From positions 1 through 14,434 of the forward strand of contig NYZA01000028.1 of NCBI GenBank assembly GCA_002686955.1: a DNA stretch of 14,434 bases, written 5' to 3'. The DNA comes from Gemmatimonadota bacterium (lineage in GTDB: Bacteria; GCA-2686955). The notes below the pieces were generated by a model. That model was not told the origin of the DNA, ran no database searches, and saw nothing but the letters and a program-made list of their open reading frames with translations. Made by a program: the position numbers and the translations under genes. Positions 7,576-14,434 of the stretch are shown here, piece after piece; within the stretch, counting starts at the first letter, position 1, and each line of letters begins with the position of its first letter.

Positions 7576-8211
7576 ATGCTCAATAAACTCTCCCTTGCCG
7601 TAGCAATCGCGTGTTGCCACTTGGCGGTCGGGATCGCGAATGCGCAGTTCCCCGTTACGGTTCTGCAGGACTGCTGGACGACGAAGATCGAGGCGCTGCC
7701 CGATCCCGAGTACGAGGACTACCTGTTCTTCGGATTCAACGAGCCGATCACCTTCGTCTGGAAGCACAAGATCATGCCGGCCGACGCTTGTTCAAGCTAC
7801 GTGGCTAGCATTTTCGTCCTGCGTTGTATCGATGGGAAGCCGAAGCCCACCGATATCGTGATGCAGTTCCCGGATCTTCGGGACGAAATCGTGCGGTGGG
7901 AGGGCGATCCGACCAATCCGGAGATCCTATTCTCCTATACGGCTCCGCCCGGCTCGATCCCGCCCGGCTACTATGACTGGGCGATGATCGTGGAGTGCAA
8001 CGACAGCGGCAACGGAATCCCGCTCGGTCCCGACGGAGACATCGACGACGAATGCGGCGTCAATGTCGGTGTTCCTCCGATCTTCGCCGGACCGGTGATT
8101 TTCGGTCCGGAACCGGCGGAGTTCTTCGATCCCGATCCGGGCGGTTTCCCGCCGGGTCGTTCGCCGGGAGAAGAAGGAACGACGCGTCCCTGGTGTTTCC
8201 AGGTGCTGTAA
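7576..8211 (+). CDS. Exported hypothetical protein with six mature cysteines
   Basis: I do not recognise this 211-residue protein. It starts with a clear signal peptide ('MLNKLSLAVAIACCHLAVG', cleavage likely after ANA, residue 23) and should be periplasmic or extracellular. There is no lipobox at the cleavage site and no later membrane segment. The mature part has six cysteines in separate contexts (QDCW, DACSS, LRCID, VECND, DECGV, PWCFQ), consistent with up to three disulfides. The middle looks like a beta-sandwich: 'ITFVWKHKIMP', 'ILFSYTAPPGSIPPGYYDW', 'VECNDSGNG'. The C-terminus (about 160-205) is Pro/Gly-rich and acidic. It stands alone between mccB-like and the convergent helicase gene and is closed by a strong terminator, so it is probably expressed on its own. 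No function is assigned. Confidence 0.75.
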   Translation: MLNKLSLAVAIACCHLAVGIANAQFPVTVLQDCWTTKIEALPDPEYEDYLFFGFNEPITFVWKHKIMPADACSSYVASIFVLRCIDGKPKPTDIVMQFPDLRDEIVRWEGDPTNPEILFSYTAPPGSIPPGYYDWAMIVECNDSGNGIPLGPDGDIDDECGVNVGVPPIFAGPVIFGPEPAEFFDPDPGGFPPGRSPGEEGTTRPWCFQVL

Positions 8212-8234
8212 GGGTTTCACCTCTGCTTCTTCTC

Positions 8235-8265
8235 GGCCGGCTCCCTTCCGGGGGCCGGCCTTTCT
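8235..8265 (+). terminator. Rho-independent terminator of the exported-protein gene
   Basis: An 11-bp stem (8235-8245 with 8250-8260, one G-T pair) closes a TTCC loop (8246-8249) and is followed by TTTCT. It lies 24 nt after the TAA at 8209-8211. On the opposite strand no T-run follows the stem, so it terminates plus-strand transcription only. Its T-tract overlaps the last codon of the convergent helicase gene. Confidence 0.9.
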
Positions 8266-11068
8266 ATTCGAGCAAAGACAGGGTCTTCTTCAACCAGCTC
8301 GTCTCCGACTCATTGAGCTGTAGCCGCAGTTTCGTTGGGCGCCGGGCCATCAGATCGCGCAGCTCTTCGAGCCACTCAAGTGCCTCGATATCGGTTCCGG
8401 TCCTTTTGGCGATGCGGATGGCGGCATCGAGATCGGGTACTCGGCGGTAGGCGTCCAGGGCCATCGCGAGCTCCCCCACCTCTTCGAGAAGCGATGCGGC
8501 TTCCCCGAATCGCCCCAGCCCGATCAGAACGCGGGCTTCGAGTTTCGGCGGGCGTTGCTCGAGAAGCGAGAGCAGATTGGAGGCCGGCTCGAAGCGGCCC
8601 GCGTTCAGCAACACTTCGATCGCTCTCTCGCGAAGTGTCGCGATTTGGCCGGGGGCGGACATCTCGTGCAGGCCAAGCGTTCCGGCCGCGGTGAGCAGTG
8701 AGCGACAGATGGCTTCCGCCGTATCAGGAGAATCGATGCCGCGGCTCAGGTCCCTCGCCCAATCCCCTCGTAATCGCTGCAGTGTCGAAGCCAGCCAGGG
8801 TTCCAAAGGAGCGGCCGCTTCGATCGAGCCCGCCAGATCGAGCAACGATTTCGGCTTGTTCGAATCGGAGGACCGTTGCCACTTCACGAGAGCGCGGAGG
8901 ACATCGGCAGATTTGTCGCTGCCGGCCTCTTTGGCGGATTCCTTCGCCTCGATCATCAGCTCTCCAACAGCGAGCCCCACATCGGCCTCCGAGCCGACGA
9001 TTCCCAGAGCGATTCTTGCGCGGGCGCAATGGGCCTCGCGCCGTAGCGCATCATCGCTCACGCCCTCGGCCCGCCCCGGATCACCCAGCCGGCGCACCGC
9101 TTGCTGCACGAGCCTCCATGCCCGCTTCGGGTCGGTGTCGATCGATGCCCGGGCGTCGTCGATGCACGCACGGACCAGCTCTTCCGGCTCGCTCGATGGA
9201 GCACGCAACAGAAAAAGAAGATCGTCACTCGTCATCGGGAGGGGATCGAACTCACGCAAGAAGTCGCGCGTCGTGGCGGCGGCGGCTGAGTCGAGATCTA
9301 AGAAGACGAGTGTCTCGGTGGCGCGGCTGACCGAGACGCGAAAGCGGTCGATCGCGGTTCGCTTTCGGAGCAGGGCCAGCTTCCGATCTTTGCCCGTGCT
9401 TCCGGCGGCGATCTCGTCGAGCCAGCGGCCCGGATCGAGGATGCAGACGATTTGGAACTCGCGGCCTTTGGCTTGAGCCGGGCTGAGCAGGGCCTCGCGC
9501 GAGGGCACGGGCGCGTTCTCGGCGGCCGCTCTGGAGAGGCGAATCAGAGCGGTGCCGGGCCGCGCAGCGAGGGCTTCAAGTGTTTCGGCGATCGAGTCGG
9601 CGCCGGCGTCCGCCTCGCAGTGGATAATGGTGTCGTTGATGACGTCGCTGATCCGTGCGCCTGCGACACCGCGGGGGCGGACGCTCTTCGGCACGCGGCC
9701 GTAGAGCGATGCGACACGATTGATCAGCAGTCCTATGCGACGCGGCGAGCGCAAGTTCGTCGTGAGAGAGATGCTTTCCGGACGCCCAACGCGCGAGGCG
9801 AGCATGTCCTTGAACCAACCCCACTCGAAGTCGGTTGGGCGAACGGTCTGCCCTTCGTCCCCCGCGCAGAGGAAGCGCGGGCGCACGCCGTCTCGGGTGG
9901 CGATGTTGGCGAGAAGAGCCGGGACCAGCGCTTCCACCGGCGTCAGATCTTGCACCTCGTCGAGCACGATTCGGTCGGGAGGAATGAGGGAAGGGGGCCA
10001 GCGTCTGGTGCGCAACAGCTCCCGCGCTGCGCGCGCGGCGTGCAGCAGGTCGGGGAAGTAGAGCTCGACCGGGTTCGAAGCGAGTGCATCCACCACGTCG
10101 AGGACGGCGCGTGTCGCTTGGCCGCCCAGCTTTCGCGATCGTCGCTGGCGATAGCTCGGTCCGCGGAGCCGAGTGCGATCACTGCTCTCGAGCTGGGTCG
10201 GCTGATCGGGCAGAGCGGCTCCGACGAGATGGGCGCGGATTTCGGCGAAGAGCGATTCCGGGTCCTTCGTCCAGGGGCCCAAGGTGGCGGCGGGACGGCG
10301 AGCAGTGTCGGCGAGAAATCGCTCCCGTTGGCTCTCGAAGCTGCCCGCGACGGGTGGCTCGACGATGGTGGAGAGCAGGTCGGCCATCGCCCAGGTCTCG
10401 ACCTCGGTATTGGCCGGTGCGAAGGTGGCGAAGTGCTCGGTGGCAAGCTCGGTCAGGCGGCGGGACCAGGTGATGTAGAGAACATTGTCGCCACCTCGTA
10501 GGTCTACCGCCCGCCACAGGGCTTCCGTCTTTCCGGCGCCTGGGTGGCCGATCAATACGCGGATCGGGCGGTCGGAGAGCGCGAACGAATCCTGTTCCGG
10601 AGTCCAGGGGGCAGGGTGATCGATCTCGTTTTCGAGATCGGCGACGTTCAGGGTGTAGTAATCGTCCAGGCGGCTCGGGTCTAACGATGAGTGGTCGTCG
10701 TGGTGGCGCATGGCTCGCACGAAGATCGAACCTTCAGGCGCCGCGAAGTGCTCCACCGGTGGCGCATGGTGGGGCACCCACCATGCGTAGTATTGCGATC
10801 CACCCCGTCCGCCCAGAGGGGTACGGCGCCAGCCGCGATTCGCCTTGCCCTTCGTCGCCTTGGTGATGCCGGTTCGCCCGTGGGCCGCCAAGTGCCGCAG
10901 CACGAGAGTCGCGCGCCGGCGCAGATCCCGATTCGACGAACCCAGCACGGCGTCCGTGAAATCGGCATGGCAGTAGAGCGCGTGCCCGGTAGACGCCCGA
11001 TGCTCCACGCCTGTATCGGGGCGGTCGGCGTTGAGAGCAGGCGCGGGAGGATGTGGCTCGGGCGACAC
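8264..11068 (-). CDS. UvrD-like superfamily 1 helicase with unusual N-terminal domain and helical-repeat C-terminus
   Basis: This 934-residue ATPase has the superfamily 1 motifs in order: Walker A 'GHPGAGKT' (174-181), motif II 'VLDEVQD' (368-374), motif III 'GDEGQTVRP' (403-411), motif IV 'LTTNLRSP' (435-442), motif V 'AQAKGREFQIVCIL' (531-544) and motif VI 'FRVSVSRATETLVFL' (576-590). DEVQD and the Q-T of motif III are typical of UvrD/Rep-type enzymes. Residues about 28-145 form an extra domain with a basic 'GWRRTPLGG' core and 'VRAMRHHDDH' at its end. The order of a helix pair, basic strands and a closing HD resembles the RelE-like domains fused to some UvrD-like helicases, but this is only inferred. 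Residues about 630-910 are Ala/Leu-rich helices like TPR repeats. No nuclease motif was seen. The start is GTG 11068, the first possible start after an in-frame TGA 9 nt upstream; no strong SD is seen. Its role is unknown; DNA repair or phage defence are both possible. Confidence 0.85.
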   Translation of the reverse strand: MSPEPHPPAPALNADRPDTGVEHRASTGHALYCHADFTDAVLGSSNRDLRRRATLVLRHLAAHGRTGITKATKGKANRGWRRTPLGGRGGSQYYAWWVPHHAPPVEHFAAPEGSIFVRAMRHHDDHSSLDPSRLDDYYTLNVADLENEIDHPAPWTPEQDSFALSDRPIRVLIGHPGAGKTEALWRAVDLRGGDNVLYITWSRRLTELATEHFATFAPANTEVETWAMADLLSTIVEPPVAGSFESQRERFLADTARRPAATLGPWTKDPESLFAEIRAHLVGAALPDQPTQLESSDRTRLRGPSYRQRRSRKLGGQATRAVLDVVDALASNPVELYFPDLLHAARAARELLRTRRWPPSLIPPDRIVLDEVQDLTPVEALVPALLANIATRDGVRPRFLCAGDEGQTVRPTDFEWGWFKDMLASRVGRPESISLTTNLRSPRRIGLLINRVASLYGRVPKSVRPRGVAGARISDVINDTIIHCEADAGADSIAETLEALAARPGTALIRLSRAAAENAPVPSREALLSPAQAKGREFQIVCILDPGRWLDEIAAGSTGKDRKLALLRKRTAIDRFRVSVSRATETLVFLDLDSAAAATTRDFLREFDPLPMTSDDLLFLLRAPSSEPEELVRACIDDARASIDTDPKRAWRLVQQAVRRLGDPGRAEGVSDDALRREAHCARARIALGIVGSEADVGLAVGELMIEAKESAKEAGSDKSADVLRALVKWQRSSDSNKPKSLLDLAGSIEAAAPLEPWLASTLQRLRGDWARDLSRGIDSPDTAEAICRSLLTAAGTLGLHEMSAPGQIATLRERAIEVLLNAGRFEPASNLLSLLEQRPPKLEARVLIGLGRFGEAASLLEEVGELAMALDAYRRVPDLDAAIRIAKRTGTDIEALEWLEELRDLMARRPTKLRLQLNESETSWLKKTLSLLE

Positions 11069-11195
11069 GGGGATTGCTCACTTCAGGGGCACTATAGAAA
11101 GGCTGGTATTCTAGCCCAGGATCGGGCAGAGACTCACACTTGTCCGGGAGAACCCTCGAGGGATCGGGCAATTCCGGGTGAGGCGGGAATCGAGA
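11069..11195. other. Gap between helicase and TIM-barrel genes: small repeats, possible -10 boxes
   Basis: Both flanking genes point left, so this region should hold the promoter of the helicase and the end of the TIM-barrel transcript. A 10-bp perfect palindrome CCCTCGAGGG lies at 11153-11162, and GGATCGGGCA occurs twice (11119-11128 and 11161-11170, 42 bp apart), the second copy touching the palindrome. On the minus strand, TATAGT (11091-11096) and TAGAAT (11108-11113) resemble -10 boxes, but neither has a convincing -35 box 17 nt upstream. No intrinsic terminator with a T-run was found. Confidence 0.35.
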
Positions 11196-12155
11196 TCAGG
11201 GCATCAGGCCCTGATAGGCATCGTAGTCGTGGATGAAGAAACCCCGGAAGTTCGGATGCGCGCCGTAGGCGGCGTAGACCTCTTCCAGCTCTCGTTCCAT
11301 GGCGTAGTAGCCTTCGTCCCAAAATGTGATCTTGGCTGGGCTCACATCGGCGGTTTCGACACCGATCACCGCCGGGTGCATCTCGATCTCGCCGACCGTA
11401 TGGTCGAGAATTCCGTCGGGGGCTTCGGCGTGATCTCTGTAGGCCATGATCGACGGGGTATCGACGAGCCTGGCGACGTACCAGTTGAGGGTGTGGGGCT
11501 CGGTCTCACCATCGATCGTTAGCAACAGATCGGGGTTTTCGTCGTACCAGAAGGGGATCGCATGGTAGAAGGGCAATGCGCCGATCCGCTCGTCCACGCC
11601 ACGAAGGTAGTCGATGAAGTTCTGGGATCGCTCCTCGACCCTCGCCCACCAATCGTCGTTGTTGGCGGAGTAGGGTTCAGAATCGTCGAATATGCCGTCG
11701 AAGGGGACGCCCGAGAGGGCGATCGTTTCGTAGTAGCCCCAGCCCTCGTCCCAACAGGTGTCCTGCCCTGGGATTCCGGCGTCACAGGGGACAGTGAACC
11801 AACCGCAACCGCCCAAGGCGAGCACATCGATTCCGAGGTCGTGCGCGCGGTTCACGAAGTCGGTGTAGTTCGCGATACCGTTGGGATTGTCGTAGCCGAC
11901 ATCGTACGCACCGATCGCGATCGTATCGATCCGTCTGGTGCGGGCGAAACGGAGCAGGCGGTTCGTTTCAACATCGTCGCCGGCGATGTCGCCACTCCAG
12001 ACGAAGAGCAATCGATGGCCCACATAGGGGATGTGCTTTTTTCCCTGGTATGTGGGAGATAGTGGTGTCGCGCCGATCGCGGAAGCCGGCGGCTGGGCGG
12101 TGGCTCCACACAGGGGAGCGATGAGGGCGATGGTGGTGGCGAGGGAGGTGGTCAT
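11196..12155 (-). CDS. Exported TIM-barrel glycosidase-like protein
   Basis: This is a 319-residue exported protein. The start ATG at 12155 gives a signal peptide 'MTTSLATTIALIAPLCGATAQ' (cleavage after ATA) and has GAAGG 7 nt upstream; the ATG at 12203 adds 16 charged residues and is rejected. The rest has the alternating strand/helix pattern of a TIM barrel: 'RIDTIAIGAY' (75-84), 'DLGIDVLALGG' (106-116), 'FDGIFDDSEPY' (152-162), 'IGALPFYHAIPFWYD' (191-205), 'PSIMAYRD' (234-241), 'AVIGVET' (262-268) and 'FRGFFIHDYDAY' (303-314). The acidic DDSE after strand 4, the MAYRD strand and the closing FIHDY strand resemble uncharacterised glycoside-hydrolase-like barrels related to GH18/GH114-type folds. 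E160 or D157-D158 are candidate catalytic acids by position only. Substrate is unknown. It is divergent from the beta-helix gene across a shared 153-bp region, which suggests co-regulation and perhaps a joint role in polysaccharide handling. Confidence 0.75.
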   Translation of the reverse strand: MTTSLATTIALIAPLCGATAQPPASAIGATPLSPTYQGKKHIPYVGHRLLFVWSGDIAGDDVETNRLLRFARTRRIDTIAIGAYDVGYDNPNGIANYTDFVNRAHDLGIDVLALGGCGWFTVPCDAGIPGQDTCWDEGWGYYETIALSGVPFDGIFDDSEPYSANNDDWWARVEERSQNFIDYLRGVDERIGALPFYHAIPFWYDENPDLLLTIDGETEPHTLNWYVARLVDTPSIMAYRDHAEAPDGILDHTVGEIEMHPAVIGVETADVSPAKITFWDEGYYAMERELEEVYAAYGAHPNFRGFFIHDYDAYQGLMP

Positions 12156-12205
12156 GAGGCGGCCTTCGGATCGGCGGATGGGAGCGGCGGGGTCGCGGAC
12201 CATCG

Positions 12206-12242
12206 TAACCTCTTGCTTCGGTTGCCGGCGAATCGGAGGTTA
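12206..12242. promoter_or_regulatory. Inverted repeat in the shared divergent intergenic region
   Basis: TAACCTC (12206-12212) and GAGGTTA (12236-12242) form a perfect 7-bp inverted repeat with a 23-nt spacer. Nested inside are TTCG (12217-12220) and CGAA (12229-12232). The repeat sits almost midway between two divergent start codons (12155 minus, 12309 plus). It could be an operator for a dimeric regulator, or simply a hairpin. There is no consensus I can name, and chance cannot be excluded. Confidence 0.4.
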
Positions 12243-12308
12243 GGCTGTTCGTCGACCCATTGGTTTCGCCCTGCGCGAACCCTTACCCGCTGCGTTTGGA
12301 ATAGCCTG

Positions 12309-13712
12309 ATGCGATACGAGATTCATGCCCTCGCGACGATTGCGTTTCTTGCACCTTCTCTGGAGGCTGCCACTATCCGCGTGCCGGACGACCAGCCGAC
12401 GATCGGGGCGGGTCTCGGCGCCGCAACCGATGGTGATACGGTGCTGGTGGCCCACGGGACCTACGAGGGGCCGGGGAACCGTGAGCTGCGCTTCGGGGCG
12501 AAGCAGGTCGTGTTGCGTTCGGAATGGGGGGCCGAATACACGGTGATCGATGGCCAGGATCGAGACGACGAGAAGATCTTCGTATTCGACGAAGATGTGA
12601 CCAGCGAGACTATTGTCGAGGGCTTCACGATTCGGAACGGTGCCTACGCCGGCGGTGGGTGTGCGATGGATCTGAACTTCGCATCACCCAACATTGTCGA
12701 TTGCGTATTCGAGTCGAACGAACCCCAGGGAATCGGAGCCGGAGGCGGTGGTGCCCTGAGCGTGTGGGGAGGCAGCGAGCCGGTATTCCTACGCTGCCGC
12801 TTCCTCGACAACACCGCGTACACCGCGGGCGCGGTCTACTGCGCCCACGCCGCCCGCCCGAGATTTGTCGGTTGTTATTTCGAGGGGAACAGTGCCGGCG
12901 GCACTGGAGGCGCGATCTGCTCGAGCGGATCGTCCGTCCCGAAACTCCTCGACTGTCTGTTCGTTGAAAACTCGGCCGCCCATCGAGGGGGTGCTGTCTA
13001 TGCCTACGAGTCGGACATCGAGATCGTAAACTGTACCTTCGTCGACCACCAGGCGGAGGACGGGACGGTGCTCTGGAGCACGCTGTCCGATCCCCTCGTG
13101 TCGGGCAGCATCTTGACCGGTAGCTCGGAGCCGGTCTTCGCGATTTTCGGCGCGCCCGCGGTCAGCTACTCGGATGTAGAGGGTGGCTACTCGGGCCAAG
13201 GGAACATAGATGCCGACCCGCTTTTCGAGGACCCCGCCGGCGATAACTATCGACTTTCGGCCGATTCCCCATGCATCGACGCGGCGAGACCGGGCGAATC
13301 GGACGCATGCCTGCCTCCCGGTCTCGGTAGCTCGCTCGCCGACATAGGTGCCTACGGCGGGGAGTACAACTGCCTCTGGTTGGCCGACTGCGACATCCAG
13401 CTCGAGTTGAGCAACCTGCCCACTTCGGTTTCCCCCGGTGAAACAATCGCGATTACGGCATCCGCGACGAACGGCTGCGAAGGGAGGTCATATTTCGATG
13501 AAGCGATCGCTGAGCTGACCGATCCCGGTGCGGCGAGCATCTCGCTCTACGAGGGCTCGCCGATCTACCTTGGGCCGGGCGGAGAGATGCAGGCACAGAT
13601 CGAGCTCACGGTCCCTCTCGGGGCACCCGCCGGCATCTACCAGGCAATGATCGTGATCCTGCGCGAGGGCGAGCCGATCGATGCCGTGAGATTCACGGTA
13701 GAGGTTTCGTAG
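12309..13712 (+). CDS. Exported right-handed parallel beta-helix protein
   Basis: This 467-residue protein is probably secreted. The ATG at 12309 gives 'MRYEIHALATIAFLAPSLEA' as signal peptide, with a weak GGAATAG site upstream; the frame from 12213 adds an arginine-rich stretch and is rejected. Residues 22-60 match the usual opening of Pel-like/DUF1565 helices ('IRVPDDQPTIGAGL', 'DGDTVLVAHGTYEG'). At least five coils share a [hydrophobic]-x-x-C-x-F-x-x-N pattern: 'NIVDCVFESN' (129-138), 'VFLRCRFLDN' (159-168), 'RFVGCYFEGN' (185-194), 'KLLDCLFVEN' (212-221) and 'EIVNCTFVDH' (238-247), about 26-30 residues apart. The helix closes with 'DADPLFEDPAGDNYRLSADS' and 'PCIDA' (301-325). Residues about 360-467 look like an Ig/fibronectin-like sandwich. 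The fold is known for polysaccharide lyases, adhesins and surface proteins, but no catalytic lyase residues are recognisable. No sorting or anchor tail was seen. Confidence 0.85.
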   Translation: MRYEIHALATIAFLAPSLEAATIRVPDDQPTIGAGLGAATDGDTVLVAHGTYEGPGNRELRFGAKQVVLRSEWGAEYTVIDGQDRDDEKIFVFDEDVTSETIVEGFTIRNGAYAGGGCAMDLNFASPNIVDCVFESNEPQGIGAGGGGALSVWGGSEPVFLRCRFLDNTAYTAGAVYCAHAARPRFVGCYFEGNSAGGTGGAICSSGSSVPKLLDCLFVENSAAHRGGAVYAYESDIEIVNCTFVDHQAEDGTVLWSTLSDPLVSGSILTGSSEPVFAIFGAPAVSYSDVEGGYSGQGNIDADPLFEDPAGDNYRLSADSPCIDAARPGESDACLPPGLGSSLADIGAYGGEYNCLWLADCDIQLELSNLPTSVSPGETIAITASATNGCEGRSYFDEAIAELTDPGAASISLYEGSPIYLGPGGEMQAQIELTVPLGAPAGIYQAMIVILREGEPIDAVRFTVEVS

Positions 13713-13727
13713 CGGGAGTCGATCGAC

Positions 13728-13982
13728 TTGGTCGTCAAAGAGATCCGAGTACAGCCGAAACCTGGGCATCTGCGATCGTATCTGTCGGCCCAGGCGATCT
13801 GGAATCGGCAGAGTCGGACATCCCCCGGCTACCTGGGCGAATCCGTCGGGCGGGTCGCCGATGACGAGTCGATCGTGGAGGTGCTCATTGGCTGGCGATC
13901 GCGCGCCGATCTGGACCGATTCATGGCCGACGAGCACGACCGTCGGAGAATGGTCGGATTCGGAGGGTGCGAACGACCGTGA
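13728..13982 (+). CDS. Small ABM/DUF4937-like protein
   Basis: This 84-residue protein probably forms a dimeric alpha/beta-barrel (antibiotic-biosynthesis-monooxygenase-like fold). The pattern 'MVVKEIRVQPKPGHLRSYL', 'AQAIWNRQSRTSPGYLGESV', 'SIVEVLIGWRSRADLDRFM', 'DEHDRRRM' matches the strand-helix-strand order and the Q-x-x-W, G-[FY]-x-G, W and F-M-x-x-x-H-D positions I associate with DUF4937. The start is TTG 13728, with GGGAG at 13714-13718, 9 nt upstream, and 15 nt after the stop of the beta-helix gene, so the two may share a transcript. The last residues ('VGFGGCERP') do not look like the family's closing strand, which usually follows the HD motif, so the C-terminus may be shortened by a frameshift. 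The function of such proteins is mostly unknown; some ABM-fold enzymes act on haem or polyketides. Confidence 0.6.
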   Translation: MVVKEIRVQPKPGHLRSYLSAQAIWNRQSRTSPGYLGESVGRVADDESIVEVLIGWRSRADLDRFMADEHDRRRMVGFGGCERP

Positions 13983-14074
13983 AGACGGAGATCCACTCGC
14001 CGCGATGGAAGGCGATGGCGTGGCACCGATGTCGGACGCGGATCGGCTCGCGGCGGAGGAGGGGGACTATCGTA

Positions 14075-14434
14075 AATGAGCTACAGTTCGACCAGGAGTT
14101 CAAGGGCGCTCCCGTCGCTGTCGTAGAGCGGCCGGTGAACAAGGGCGGATCGCGATTGTACGGGCGTATGGAAATGTCGGCGGCGAGGAACTCACATTCA
14201 GTGCCAAATACACATTCAAAGCGAATGTCGAGATCCGTCGCGAGCGTGTAAGTCTGACGCCGCGCATCATCTCACGGTCGAAGACACGTCAAAGTGTCGG
14301 GGATGCCGCGGCTACGAACGACGCATATACCGTCGCGCATCTATTCCTTCGGTGCGATGATGTCTATCGAACCAAAGACAATTCGCTTGCCCTATTCCTA
14401 GGAACCCAGAACCTCACCGACAATCGCTACTACA
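14075..14434 (+). pseudogene. TonB-dependent receptor C-terminal remnant, frameshifted, runs off the window
   Basis: Two plus-strand frames together read like the end of a TonB-dependent outer-membrane receptor. From 14075 to about 14175 one frame gives 'NELQFDQEFKGAP', then 'RPVNKGGSRLYG' and 'MEMSA', matching the 'N-G-x-x-x-x-YG-x-E' strand of the barrel. From about 14182 the reading moves to another frame: 'EELTFSAKYTFKANVEI', later 'NDAYTVAHLFLR' and 'LALFLGTQNLTDNRYY' at 14386-14433, the well-known final-strand region. The second frame is open to the window end but has no ATG, GTG or TTG between its upstream TGA (14077-14079) and the homology. Receptors are 700-900 residues, yet only about 120 codons fit after the preceding gene, so most of the barrel and the whole plug are missing. 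Either this is a truncated, frameshifted relic or the sequence contains an error. The 92 bases at 13983-14074 hold nothing I can support. Confidence 0.6.

Noticed and set aside
9452-10501. 349-codon open frame on the plus strand inside the helicase gene
   Set aside because: The minus frame carries all helicase motifs across this stretch, so the plus frame is a shadow.
11153-11162. CCCTCGAGGG palindrome as a terminator for the TIM-barrel gene
   Set aside because: It has no loop and no T-run on either strand; a 10-bp palindrome is easily found by chance in GC-rich DNA.
12129-13712. Beta-helix protein as an active pectate lyase
   Set aside because: The fold pattern is clear, but no catalytic Arg/Asp cluster or calcium-binding motif of a known lyase family could be recognised.
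1-14434. CRISPR arrays, tRNA genes, transposases or prophage genes
   Set aside because: No regularly spaced direct repeats, no cloverleaf-like sequence and no transposase or phage motifs were seen on reading both strands by eye.

Overview
This is a GC-rich (roughly 60-65% by eye) bacterial chromosome window of 14.4 kb carrying mostly single housekeeping, respiratory and secreted-protein genes on both strands. It contains no tRNA, rRNA, CRISPR array, phage gene or recognisable transposase. The gene style suggests an environmental, probably uncultured Gram-negative lineage: DUF1573 and FmdB proteins, a membrane-anchored octaheme cytochrome c, MCC-type carboxyltransferase, beta-helix exported proteins ending in an 'SPCIDA'-type motif, and a TonB-receptor fragment that implies an outer membrane. 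Candidate groups such as Eisenbacteria, Krumholzibacteriota, Gemmatimonadota, Myxococcota or Planctomycetota would all fit. The sequence alone does not decide among them.

Layout. Positions 1-551 hold the C-terminal part of glycerol-3-phosphate dehydrogenase (gpsA). A well-formed sigma70-type promoter (554-582) then leads to a secreted DUF1573 protein (695-1765). A hairpin-rich 170-bp gap separates it from a translationally coupled pair: an FmdB-like zinc ribbon (1935-2156) and epoxyqueuosine reductase QueG (2153-3241). QueG runs tail-to-tail into, and overlaps by 77 bp, a minus-strand gene for an 858-residue membrane-anchored octaheme c-type cytochrome (3165-5741). Divergent from that gene is the beta subunit of an MCC-type acyl-CoA carboxylase (5870-7480). 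A small exported cysteine-containing protein of unknown function follows (7576-8211), ending in a strong intrinsic terminator.

The second half holds a 934-residue UvrD-like superfamily 1 helicase on the minus strand (8264-11068), with an unusual N-terminal domain and a helical-repeat C-terminus. Next comes a divergent pair of exported proteins: a TIM-barrel glycosidase-like protein (minus, 11196-12155) and a right-handed beta-helix protein (plus, 12309-13712). They share a 153-bp intergenic region containing a long inverted repeat. A small ABM/DUF4937-like protein follows closely (13728-13982). The last 360 bp carry what looks like the C-terminal tip of a TonB-dependent receptor split between two reading frames, probably a pseudogene remnant running off the window.

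How the genes relate. Most are unrelated single functions: lipid precursor synthesis, tRNA queuosine modification, branched-chain amino-acid or isoprenoid catabolism, and electron transfer. I see no complete multi-gene system. The items most worth following are the octaheme cytochrome architecture, the helicase with its extra domains (possibly defence-related, with no partner gene visible), and the receptor relic at the right edge.
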